Of a stretch of DNA of 64,000 nucleotides, positions 9,354 through 17,277 are shown piece by piece. Within the stretch, counting starts at the first letter, position 1; the number at the start of each line of letters is the position of its first letter. Source of the stretch: Geminicoccaceae bacterium. GTDB lineage: Bacteria; Pseudomonadota; Alphaproteobacteria; Geminicoccales; Geminicoccaceae. The stretch is taken from positions 62,001 through 126,000 of the forward strand of contig JANQPX010000033.1 in the NCBI GenBank assembly GCA_028285265.1, in the 5' to 3' direction. The notes under the pieces were generated by a model. It was not told the DNA's origin and did not search any database. It saw only the letters and a program-made list of their open reading frames with translations. A program made the translations under genes and the position numbers.

Positions 9354-10480
9354 TTGTCGTCGTCACAGCAGGCCAGATCTTCGAGGAACATATTGTTGTG
9401 GTGGTAGATCTCTAGCGCTGCGGTATCAACGCCCATCCGTCCAGCAATGGTGCGCGCCACGACTGCAAATCGCTGACGGAACTTATAGATGAAACAAAAC
9501 AGATGCCCGTTATGCGACACTTCAGGGCCTACCAGGAACAATCCCGGTAAGGCAACTGATTCATCCTGTGCTGTCAGCATCGGAAGGCCATGGGAATCGT
9601 AGTCGAACCATTCAGAAACGGGTTCCGTACCGCTACCAAAACCTGTAGCGAGAATGGGCATGCCCGCGGAGAACCAGCAGCGGCCATCGCTGCCCAAGAT
9701 GTGCATACCGTTGGCCGCTTGTTCCAGCGCGATAACATCAGCATCGGGAACTAAGGTGATGGGCAGACTTTCTCGCACAGTATCAAGACGCTGCTTGGTG
9801 TAGGGCGATAGGCTTCGGCTCGGGTCCTTGTCGCCGTCTAACCAGGGAGCGCCGCGATCCAGCACGATGGCCTGTTTCCCCGCCTGTGCCAGCCCGATCG
9901 CGGCGTCGATACCGCTTTCATAGCCGCCAATGACAAAAACCTCTTCACCAGGGATATCCCGCCAGTCCCGCACGCAAGCGTAGTGCCGGGCCAAAGCGGC
10001 GCCCGGCAGATCGTCGTCCGACGGTGAACCGAACTGACCGCAAGCCCAAATTACGAAGTCTGCGGTAAACTCTCCATGTTCGGTGACCAGGGTCAGCCGT
10101 TCACCCTTGGACCTGAGCTCAAGCACATCGATGCCGCATTGCACATTGATGCCAAAGGCCATCGCCGCTTGTTCCAGATACTGGGCATAGGTACTGCCGT
10201 CCGGGTGCTCGCACTGGAGGGACCAGCCAGGCGAGCTGTCATAGCTGATGGCGTTCAAGTCGGTCACGCCAAAGACGTTGCCTGGGAAGGACGGAGTCAA
10301 CAACCGCGTCTGCAACGGCCAGTCCAGGAAGCTCTGACCGATCTCGCCGCGCTCCAGGACCCAAACATCCGGGATCGCCAAGTCACGCAAGACCCGCGCA
10401 ACCCCAAGCCCGGCGGGTCCAGCGCCAACAATGGCGACACGCATATGGCTGGGAAAATGTATATCGTCTTGCCAGATCAT
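9341..10480 (-). CDS. FAD/NAD(P)-dependent oxidoreductase with Cys-rich C-terminal tail
   Basis: 379 residues. The N-terminal FAD Rossmann motif is AIVGAGPAGLGVARVL, a second nucleotide motif is VFVIGGYESGIDAA, and ATGFGSG with LFLVGPEVSH lie near the end. This is the layout of flavin monooxygenase/thioredoxin-reductase-like flavoproteins. The protein ends in ACCDDDKCLC, a cluster of four Cys within ten residues not typical of the family and potentially metal-binding. The gene overlaps the downstream transporter gene. The ATG at 10480 itself overlaps the stop of a short upstream frame as ATGA. An inner start at 10444 (MRVAIVG) is possible. The substrate is unknown. Confidence 0.8.
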   Translation of the reverse strand: MIWQDDIHFPSHMRVAIVGAGPAGLGVARVLRDLAIPDVWVLERGEIGQSFLDWPLQTRLLTPSFPGNVFGVTDLNAISYDSSPGWSLQCEHPDGSTYAQYLEQAAMAFGINVQCGIDVLELRSKGERLTLVTEHGEFTADFVIWACGQFGSPSDDDLPGAALARHYACVRDWRDIPGEEVFVIGGYESGIDAAIGLAQAGKQAIVLDRGAPWLDGDKDPSRSLSPYTKQRLDTVRESLPITLVPDADVIALEQAANGMHILGSDGRCWFSAGMPILATGFGSGTEPVSEWFDYDSHGLPMLTAQDESVALPGLFLVGPEVSHNGHLFCFIYKFRQRFAVVARTIAGRMGVDTAALEIYHHNNMFLEDLACCDDDKCLC

Positions 10481-10815
10481 GCGCCAGCTACCTCAACGTG
10501 ATCCCAATTTTGAGACCGAAACCAGCGTGGACAACCCAGGGGTTGCGGCGTGACACGAAGACCTGGCACGTCTACTGGTGCTGGTTTTGTTAGTCATTGG
10601 TGCATTCCTCGTGGTCTAAAGCACGCTCCACAATCGTCTTAGGTCGACAGGATCTTTGCGCATGAGAATGTCGGTCAGCTTGAGACACGATAGAGGCCCT
10701 GAGCGGCTTCAACGCAATGGACGTTCCTCTTCTTCCTCAATCCGGCCAGCACCGCCGCCTTATCCTTTCTCCAGACTTAGTCAAGGAGCACTTCCGCACG
10801 ACTGCTCCGCTCCAT
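10481..10815 (-). other. Leader with broken short frames upstream of the flavoprotein gene
   Basis: No intact gene is seen. Minus-strand frames carry protein-like fragments. One is a stretch ending AAQGLYRVSS*. The next, in another frame, is LMRKDPVDLRRLWSVL*. The third is VPGLRVTPQPLGCPRWF and onward, whose stop overlaps the flavoprotein start as ATGA (GTG start possible at 10569). They could be remnants of a decayed small gene or a short coupled leader ORF. Confidence 0.25.
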
Positions 10816-10836
10816 TACGTTACTTTATAACATAAC
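10816..10836. promoter_or_regulatory. Zur-like operator upstream of the flavoprotein/transporter pair
   Basis: The 21-bp site contains GTTAC-TTT-ATAAC followed by ATAAC. It matches the site before hisI at 15153-15173 in 18 of 21 positions. The pattern resembles the GTTATNNNATAAC/ATAACATTAC core of proteobacterial Zur boxes. It is 336 bp from the flavoprotein start. Confidence 0.55.
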
Positions 10837-11142
10837 ACAAGCTACCATGGATGCGCATACCTGACGTTGTGCATCCGGATTTTGCTTGCTCCTTCGATGC
10901 TGTGACCGCTGCGCGTTCTCCACCTGATGAGCAACGGCTAGAGGCGAATGGGCACATCTCAGCCTTGGCCGTGGACTATTGGCGTCAAAACGTCAGCTTC
11001 CCGCACCGAGAATGACGTTTGCTGGCCAACCCTCGAAACAAACTGAAACCACATAACTTCAGGCAGACATCGATAACCTGAAAAAATCTGTGGTCGGTTT
11101 GATATCTTTGTTAGATTTGATCCTGAACTTAGGAACTCGCTG

Positions 11143-11319
11143 ATGGCGTGGCATGCGGGTCGGCAAAATCGGGCTGAGATATTGAGCCTCCGCAATGCTG
11201 ACGGCTCATGGACGAAGTACGCTAACACTTGCCACGGGGAGGCCATGAAGATGCTGCTGAAAATGGACGAGATCGCTTTGGATCGCTGGTCGTTGCGGGA
11301 CCAAAGACGAACTCTGTGA
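11143..11319 (+). CDS. Possible small hypothetical protein upstream of the alcohol dehydrogenase
   Basis: An open frame of 58 residues from ATG, which is in fact open back to 11077. It has a plausible composition (LRNADGSWTKYANTCHGEAM...). It ends 14 bases before the alcohol dehydrogenase ATG and could be translated with it. No family is recognised and no good ribosome site is seen, so it may be a remnant of a longer gene. The rest of 10837-11333 shows nothing recognisable. Confidence 0.25.
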   Translation: MAWHAGRQNRAEILSLRNADGSWTKYANTCHGEAMKMLLKMDEIALDRWSLRDQRRTL

Positions 11320-11333
11320 TGTAGAGAGCAAAG

Positions 11334-12488
11334 ATGAACACCTTCAGTTTTCAGACGACACGGTCGGTGCTTGCCGAGAACGGTGGGACCTCAAAGATCG
11401 GCGAGTTTCTCGCTGGCCGCGGTTGCCGCAAGGTCGCCTTCGTCACAGACGCGACAATCCTTGAACTGGGACTAGCGGATATTGCACTTGACGGGTTTCG
11501 CAAGGCGGGTCTCGCTGTTTGGACCTTCTCAGACGTGCAACCAGACCCGAGTGAGTCAATGATCTTGACTGCCGTGGAACAGGCACGGGCTGAGCGTGTC
11601 GATTGCGTCGCTTCGGTCGGCGGCGGGTCTTCGCTGGATACGGCGAAGCTGATCGCCATGCTCTTAAATAGTGATCAGCCAATGGCTGAGATGTATGGCG
11701 TTAATCTCGTGCGCGGTGAAAGACTGCCGTTGGTGCTCGCCCCCACGACCGCAGGAACCGGATCCGAAGTCACACCCATCTCGATTGTTACGACTGGTAC
11801 AAATGAGAAGAAAGGAGTCGTCGCCCACCAGTTGCTGCCTGATTACGCTATTTTGGACGCTGAATTGACGGTGGGCCTCCCTGCTCCTGTCACCGCCGCA
11901 ACGGGTATCGACGCCATGGTCCATGCAATAGAGGCCTTCACGTCAAAACGCCTGAAGAATGTTGTCTCTGACTGCCTTGCCAAGCAAGCTTTGGCACTAC
12001 TTGGATCCAACATTCGACAGGCATGCTCCCATCCAGAGGACCGGGACGCTCGGGCTCAAATGCTGCTGGGCTCGATGCTAGCTGGGATGGCCTTTGCCAA
12101 TGCTCCGGTCGCCGCAGTCCATGCATTGGCCTATCCCCTTGGCGGGCACTTCCACATTCCACATGGCCTGTCAAACGCCTTGGTTCTGCCCTACGTTCTT
12201 GAATACAATTTGCCCGACTCGTCAGCCGCTTATGCAGAACTTGGGCCCATCGTCTTTCCGGATTTACTTGGCAAATCCACGACGGATCAAGCAGATGGCC
12301 TGATCGAGGGCTTCATGAAACTTGGCCCAGAACTAGGCATGCAGTCGCGTCTTTCCGAGCTTGGTGTGAACCACAATCACTTGCCAATGCTTGCGGAAGA
12401 CGCAATGAAGCAGCAACGCCTGCTCATCAACAATCCTCGCGAGATGACGTTGGAAGCGGCACACGAGATTTATACGAAAGCGCTCTGA
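11334..12488 (+). CDS. Iron-containing (group III) alcohol dehydrogenase
   Basis: 384 residues, full length for the Fe-ADH family, which interconverts alcohols and aldehydes with NAD(P). The nucleotide-binding stretch SVGGGSSLDTAK is followed by APTTAGTGSEVTP. Metal ligands are visible as Asp and His in TGIDAMVHAIEAF, then His in AAVHALAYPLGGHF and in IPHGLSNAL. An AGAGAGCA sequence precedes the ATG. The next gene, on the other strand, is a YihU-like hydroxyacid dehydrogenase, so both may act on the same aldehyde/alcohol metabolism. The substrate cannot be inferred from the sequence. Confidence 0.9.
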   Translation: MNTFSFQTTRSVLAENGGTSKIGEFLAGRGCRKVAFVTDATILELGLADIALDGFRKAGLAVWTFSDVQPDPSESMILTAVEQARAERVDCVASVGGGSSLDTAKLIAMLLNSDQPMAEMYGVNLVRGERLPLVLAPTTAGTGSEVTPISIVTTGTNEKKGVVAHQLLPDYAILDAELTVGLPAPVTAATGIDAMVHAIEAFTSKRLKNVVSDCLAKQALALLGSNIRQACSHPEDRDARAQMLLGSMLAGMAFANAPVAAVHALAYPLGGHFHIPHGLSNALVLPYVLEYNLPDSSAAYAELGPIVFPDLLGKSTTDQADGLIEGFMKLGPELGMQSRLSELGVNHNHLPMLAEDAMKQQRLLINNPREMTLEAAHEIYTKAL

Positions 12489-12683
12489 GCACAACGACAC
12501 CGCGATCTGTGTGTGGACGACGTGCTGATTTTGCGTTCACGCTTTTCCGCGGCGGCATGCATCTGCAGTCTTCGTTACGGAAGCTAAGCCAACGTAACGA
12601 TTTGCCGAGCGCCGCCGCCGCAGTACCGCTGTGTCAGACGCGATGAGATACCCATCGGATTCGGTCTCGTCCACGCCCTTTCC

Positions 12684-13598
12684 TTAATGTTCGCTTTGGC
12701 GCACCCGTTCGATCTGTGCCATGTCACACAGCACATCGACCATCGACGAAAAGTCCTGCCCGCCAAATCCCCGCGCCCGCGCCATCGAGAACGCCTCACG
12801 CGCGGCGGCTGCGACCGGCAGAGGCACGCGTGCTGCATTCGCTGCTTGCAAGATCAGCGATAGATCCTTGTGCGCCAAATCAATTGCAAAGCCGGGTTCA
12901 GTATCTCCTGCCAGCACCTTGTTCGGCCAATTGACCTTCAGCTGACCATTTGTAGCCGTCGTGCCATGGATGACGTCGAGGGTCGTCGCGAGATCCAGGC
13001 CAAACCGTTGGCTCAGTGACAAGGCCTCGGCGTTCAACTGACAAAGGATGATGGCGAGGTAGTTATTGACCAGCTTGGTCCGGGTCCCCGTGCCACCCTC
13101 TCCGCAATAATGAATAGTGGTGCCCATCGCTTCGAGCAACGGTCGAACCCCATCAAAGTCCTCGTGCGCGCCGCCAACCATGAAGAGACTTTCACCGCGG
13201 TCGGCATGCCACGCCAGCCGACCAATCGGAGCATCCAGTGCCCGAAACCCAGCGGCCTTGGCCATGTCGTGCAACTTGTCGGTCGTCTCGGGATCAATGG
13301 TGGAAAGATCCACCACTAAGGTGTCCTGCTGGGCATGTGCAAAGATGCCTTCAGATCCCATGACAACCTCATCCACCTCGCGGCCAGTAGGTAAGACCGT
13401 GATAATGGTGCTGCACCGCGCTGCTAGCTCCCGAACCGATTGGGCGTTGCTGGCACCGAGTGCGGTAAGGTCCGTAACCGGCTCCGGGCGAATGTCATAG
13501 ACGACAAGCTTGAAGCCCTTTTTGACACAATTCGACGCCATCCCCTTGCCCATCGCGCCGAGGCCGATGAAGCCGATCGTCTCATCCTGGATTGCCAT
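12684..13598 (-). CDS. Beta-hydroxyacid dehydrogenase, YihU-like (3-hydroxyisobutyrate dehydrogenase family)
   Basis: 304 residues. An N-terminal NAD(P) Rossmann domain (GFIGLGAMGKGMA) is followed by the substrate motif DAPIGRLAWHADRGE and a catalytic Lys in the GTRTKLVNNYLA stretch. The section VNWPNKVLAGDTEPGFAIDL with HKDL closely resembles what I recall of YihU, the sulfolactaldehyde reductase of sulfoquinovose breakdown. No other sulfoglycolysis genes are nearby, so the substrate could be another small hydroxyacid semialdehyde. The start is well supported by GGGAGGT 5 bases upstream. Confidence 0.85.
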   Translation of the reverse strand: MAIQDETIGFIGLGAMGKGMASNCVKKGFKLVVYDIRPEPVTDLTALGASNAQSVRELAARCSTIITVLPTGREVDEVVMGSEGIFAHAQQDTLVVDLSTIDPETTDKLHDMAKAAGFRALDAPIGRLAWHADRGESLFMVGGAHEDFDGVRPLLEAMGTTIHYCGEGGTGTRTKLVNNYLAIILCQLNAEALSLSQRFGLDLATTLDVIHGTTATNGQLKVNWPNKVLAGDTEPGFAIDLAHKDLSLILQAANAARVPLPVAAAAREAFSMARARGFGGQDFSSMVDVLCDMAQIERVRQSEH

Positions 13599-13913
13599 AG
13601 GTTACCTCCCTGGAACGCCATGTGTGATTTCTAGCACAAACGTGCAATGTCCGCTCCGGAGACTTGGGTACTCCGATTCGAATGCGGCTCATGGGCAAGG
13701 CAGCGAATATCTGATCCAGGGACGATCCTACCTGCGTGTGCATGACAACTTCTACCTACGTCACATGTCCTCCGTGTCCTGGATCTCTAGAGATCGTACT
13801 ACGGACGGACACCTAGCCTTGCGTCCCGATCTCCCAATAATCTCTATTGCGGTGCTCAACACGCTGTATTGGCTGGAAAGCTTGAGATGTGTCACGAAGT
13901 GAATGGCCTTAGA
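13599..13913. other. Intergenic gap with no recognised content
   Basis: Upstream of the YihU-like gene and downstream of the ribD homologue. Short frames only, and no clear hairpin, repeat or tRNA seen. Confidence 0.4.
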
Positions 13914-14699
13914 TCACCGCTTCTCCCGCGACGGCGGAAAGGCTTCAACATCTCGAGTGGCGCAAGAGCGTACAGCCGTCGAGCTATGCAGGGTATTGGA
14001 GTCGACACCTGGTGATGACGAGAGGATCATCCGGAGCGGATCGTGCCGAGACACAGCAATGGATGTGAGTCCCAACTCACCCATTCGAGCAAGAAGATGA
14101 TGTCGCTCCATTCCGGAGAGATCGATTTCCCCTCGCCCCGTGATAAGGCGCGGTCCTTGCTGCGACGACACAATCAGCGCGTCAACCCCAGCTGGAAACG
14201 CAGCATGGGGCCCGTCCACAACGATGACTTCGGGGACGCCATGCCGGATCCGGTGAAAAAAGCCAGACATCAGCTGTTTCGCCTGGTCCGCGCATGCGCC
14301 GACGCTCACGATCACCCCGGAATTTCTCAACTTTGCAAAGCCCCCGCCATTTACCCGTGGATCGGGATCACGAATAGCAGCGACAACGCAGGCGATACCG
14401 GCATCAACAATTGCGTCGGCGCAAGGTGGCGTCTTCCCCCAATGACAGCAGGGCTCCAACGTCACATAAAGCGTGGCACCTTTCGCACTAGCCCCCGCCT
14501 CATCCAACGCTTTACGCTCTGCATGGGGGCGTCCGCCGGCATGTGTGGTGGCTTGAGCGACAGCGACACGGTCCTTAACGATCACACAGCCGACTGGCGG
14601 GTTTGGCCAGACATGGCCGCGCATTTGCTGCGCGAGATCGAGCGCATGCCGCATCCACAACAGGTCTTCAGAGCTGTGTCGGATTGGGGGCATTGCCAT
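13914..14699 (-). CDS. RibD-like pyrimidine deaminase with shortened reductase part
   Basis: 261 residues, against about 360-380 for bifunctional RibD (riboflavin pathway deaminase/reductase). The CDA-fold deaminase is intact: zinc ligand His59 and catalytic Glu61 in HAERKAL, zinc ligands Cys84 and Cys93 in [12 protein letters not shown]. The following region has only a reduced trace of the reductase domain ([29 protein letters not shown]) and lacks most of it. The last 40 residues look random. The gene overlaps the end of hisI by 32 bases, so the pair is translated together and is probably under the same Zur-like site. It may be deaminase-only or non-functional as a reductase. Confidence 0.72.
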   Translation of the reverse strand: MAMPPIRHSSEDLLWMRHALDLAQQMRGHVWPNPPVGCVIVKDRVAVAQATTHAGGRPHAERKALDEAGASAKGATLYVTLEPCCHWGKTPPCADAIVDAGIACVVAAIRDPDPRVNGGGFAKLRNSGVIVSVGACADQAKQLMSGFFHRIRHGVPEVIVVDGPHAAFPAGVDALIVSSQQGPRLITGRGEIDLSGMERHHLLARMGELGLTSIAVSRHDPLRMILSSSPGVDSNTLHSSTAVRSCATRDVEAFPPSREKR

Positions 14700-15141
14700 A
14701 GAGCTCCTGCGGATCGAAAGTTCTCTCCCGTTCCACGAAAGTTAGGGCCTGGCCAGCTTTGGGGCCCACAGGCACGGCGCGGTAAAAGCACGATCGGTAT
14801 CCCACATGGCAGGACGCGCCCGATCCAGCAACCTTGACCCGCAGCCAGATCGCGTCCTGGTCGTCATCGATCCGTGCCTCGACGACACTTTGCACGAGGC
14901 CTGACGTGGCCCCCTTGTGCCAGAGCGCCTGTCGAGAGCGGCTAAAGTAATGGGCCTCACCTGTCTCGATGGTCAATCGCAGCGCCTCTGCATTCATCCA
15001 ACCGAGCATCAATACCTCGCCCGACTGCGCATCGCTGGTTACACAGGGGATAAGGCCGTCGGCATCGAACTTCGGCGCTAATTCAAACCCTACCTCCACT
15101 TGCTCCACCGAGCGCCGCCTATGAAACTCGAGATTGGTCAT
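14668..15141 (-). CDS. hisI: Phosphoribosyl-AMP cyclohydrolase paralogue (HisI2-like)
   Basis: 157 residues, a standalone PRA-CH domain without HisE. The fold motifs [29 protein letters not shown] and [12 protein letters not shown] are clear. The canonical enzyme uses three zinc cysteines. Two are here (Cys111 and Cys118), but the first, normally in a V-D-C-D-G-D motif, is Asp93 (RIDDDQDA). Such variants occur as zinc-sparing HisI paralogues linked to Zur and COG0523 genes. The ribosome site AAAGGA lies 6 bases before the ATG, and a Zur-like dyad abuts it. It is coupled with the downstream ribD-like gene. No other his genes are nearby, which supports paralogue status. Confidence 0.85.
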   Translation of the reverse strand: MTNLEFHRRRSVEQVEVGFELAPKFDADGLIPCVTSDAQSGEVLMLGWMNAEALRLTIETGEAHYFSRSRQALWHKGATSGLVQSVVEARIDDDQDAIWLRVKVAGSGASCHVGYRSCFYRAVPVGPKAGQALTFVERERTFDPQELYGNAPNPTQL

Positions 15142-15152
15142 GAATGATCCTT

Positions 15153-15173
15153 TATGTTACGTTATAACATTAC
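15153..15173. promoter_or_regulatory. Zur-like operator directly before hisI
   Basis: Contains ATGTTA-CGTTA-TAACAT, a perfect 6-bp dyad with a 5-base centre, extended by TAC to the right. It lies 12 bases upstream of the hisI start codon, next to the ribosome site. It shares 18 of 21 bases with the site at 10816-10836 and resembles proteobacterial Zur boxes. Confidence 0.6.
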
Positions 15174-16343
15174 TTCATTTGGCGTATGAAGATTGCAATG
15201 TAAAGTGGGAGATCGGCGGATAGACAAGGGTGACTCCGCGTGCCTATTGCCGGCACGTTTTCTTCCCTTCCATCGATGTCGCCCCCAGATCGATCGACGG
15301 GAATGTTGCGCAAGACCTGATTGAGAGTCTTACAAGCTTCGTCGGCAAAGTGAGCTCTTCCCATATGCGTCTCGAGGTGGAGATCCACGCAGTTTGTGCT
15401 ATTGCGGTAACGGATAGTTGCCTGTCATCAATCCCGCCAGCTGCGCCCATCGGTAACAAGCGAGACTCGCATTAAGGGATCAGTTCAACAGGGAGTTTCA
15501 TTGGCTCAACGAACACCAGATGAAGGCCGCAGACCTCTTCGCCTCGGATATGGCAGCAACATAGAAGCTCACCACAATGACTTGAGCTCGGTTCAAGGAT
15601 GCTTATCACGTAGCACAGGTTCTTGGAATGTTCTTCGTCAACGACAATCTCTACAAGCTGCGAAAAGGCGACACACGATCGGAGAACGCCTCGCTCGAAT
15701 TGCGGCCGAGAAGGATCTCATCTCATGACGTGAAATCAATGTGCGCTGCGGCGTATTCTGGCCGAAAGATGCCTGCACCAAGGCCGCAAGGGCAACGTGG
15801 CCCCGAAAGATGTGGTTAAAGGTGTTCAAGCCGGCCGTTTCCCGCAACTCGGCGTCGCATTGGTGTCGGCTCAGCCCGATCAAATCATCAACTTGTGATC
15901 TACCGGGGGAGCTTGGCGTCGTGTCGGGAGTCGGCTGAGTCCAGCCTAAGATGAAGACATGAGCGGATTGCAAACATCCATGTCTCTTGCACTCCATGAT
16001 GAGCGTGTTGTTGAAGCCATCGCCGTTTGAGGCAGCCCGCAGAAAGATCGCAAAATTGGCAAACTACAGCATAGCGCTGGGATCGCTCATATCGTGCAGG
16101 TTCGTGATCACTTATGCCAGTTGTTTGATGTACTATAGTTGGCGCGCTAACCCTTAAGTTAACAGGATTGCCGAAGAGACAGACTATTCGCCGAGGCCCT
16201 CAAAGCGCGACAATGTAGGGCCGTTACACCAACGCATACGGCTCGCCTAGCAGATGCCCCACGAAGTCCGACAGAACATCAAGCAGATGCTTTGAGCCCT
16301 TACAAACCTTCAGGGGACGAATCTCGTAAGACGCCATTCTATA
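15174..16343. other. 1.2-kb stretch without a recognisable gene
   Basis: Only short frames on both strands, and none belongs to a family I recognise. A plus-strand frame at about 15605-15700 (DAYHVAQVLGMFFVNDNLYKL) looks protein-like but has stops around it. It may be part of a decayed gene. No clear IS ends, tRNA or terminator found. Confidence 0.35.
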
Positions 16344-16817
16344 TTACGGTCGATATGGCAATGACGAATGATGCAACACGATGCGCAACCTTCCCTCAGC
16401 GTCTTTCTTGTATCCCCAGCTCTTATCGACTCTGGTGATCTGGCTTTCCTTATCGGTCATGGTCACCCACCCCATCCACATAGCGACATCGCCATCGATA
16501 AAGTGCGCGGCCGTTTTCGATTGAACGTCGCGCCATCCTTTGATCCCAAATCCGCTGTCCAATGGATATTCCGGATCATGGCCGACGAAGTAAGACAGGG
16601 CGCCCTGCCGCGTTGGACGAAATGTTTTTTCACCACTCGCCAAGGTTGGCTTAAACAAAACTGGACCGAGATTGTAGCCGTAAGCGGTATCAAGCACGCT
16701 TTCAGCGACGGCACGAGCGCCCTCAATCCCCTGCGCCTCATAAGCTTTGGCAATAGCAATGAGCGCGTCCCCCCAAGCAGTACGGGCCTGAGCCAACTCG
16801 GCTTCATTGATCGACAT
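16344..16817 (-). CDS. SnoaL-like (NTF2-fold) conserved protein
   Basis: About 157 residues. The sequence (AAHFIDGDVAMWMGWVTMTD, later DKSWGYKKDAEGRLRIVLHH with a following SSLP) has the pattern of SnoaL-like/CaMKII-association-domain proteins. These are small NTF2-fold proteins of usually unknown role. The family is common in proteobacteria as a single gene. The start is placed at the second of two tandem ATGs because AGGA lies 7 bases before it. I believe some homologues carry a phosphoribosyl-AMP cyclohydrolase label in databases. This protein shows none of that enzyme's motifs, although a true hisI homologue lies 1.2 kb away. Confidence 0.7.
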   Translation of the reverse strand: MSINEAELAQARTAWGDALIAIAKAYEAQGIEGARAVAESVLDTAYGYNLGPVLFKPTLASGEKTFRPTRQGALSYFVGHDPEYPLDSGFGIKGWRDVQSKTAAHFIDGDVAMWMGWVTMTDKESQITRVDKSWGYKKDAEGRLRIVLHHSSLPYRP

Positions 16818-17277
16818 CATGCCATCCTTTCTCATTCGGTCGCGGCTAAAGGAGCTTGAGTAAACACGTCTGGCAAGCTTCTTGATCTGTTACCGCATGA
16901 TTCTTATGCGATCGAGCGTGAGTTTTTCCTATGTGACGCCGCAACATTCACTTCGAAGCCAAAAGAGAGCGCTGTAAGGCCGAGACGATTGCGGGCCTAC
17001 TGATCGGCATCCCAGGAACTGGATCTGTTTGTTCACTAGGGCGACGCAACTCGCCTGCATTCAGAGCGTCAAAAGATAATGCGCGATCATAGGGTACAGC
17101 CCCAATTTCTTTTGGACATTTTTGTGAAGATCACCGCCCCAGAACTTTGCCAAAACTCGGCTCGAACCTTCTCCAATCTAAGCAGGCCGAAGGGCTTTGA
17201 TTTCCTCGTACGGTGGATGACGTCATTCCGGTCTCGATCCTGACCTGCTAGAAGGCGACAAGGGCATGCTGCCCAGG
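16818..17277. other. Intergenic gap with no recognised content
   Basis: Short frames only. Nothing with family resemblance, and no terminator or repeat seen. Confidence 0.4.

Noticed and set aside
14043..14837. 264-codon plus-strand frame opposite ribD and hisI
   Set aside because: The minus-strand genes carry the [15 protein letters not shown] and [12 protein letters not shown] motifs, so the plus-strand frame is a shadow.
16344..16817. Second phosphoribosyl-AMP cyclohydrolase
   Set aside because: It shows the NTF2/SnoaL-like pattern and none of the PRA-CH cysteine or metal motifs.
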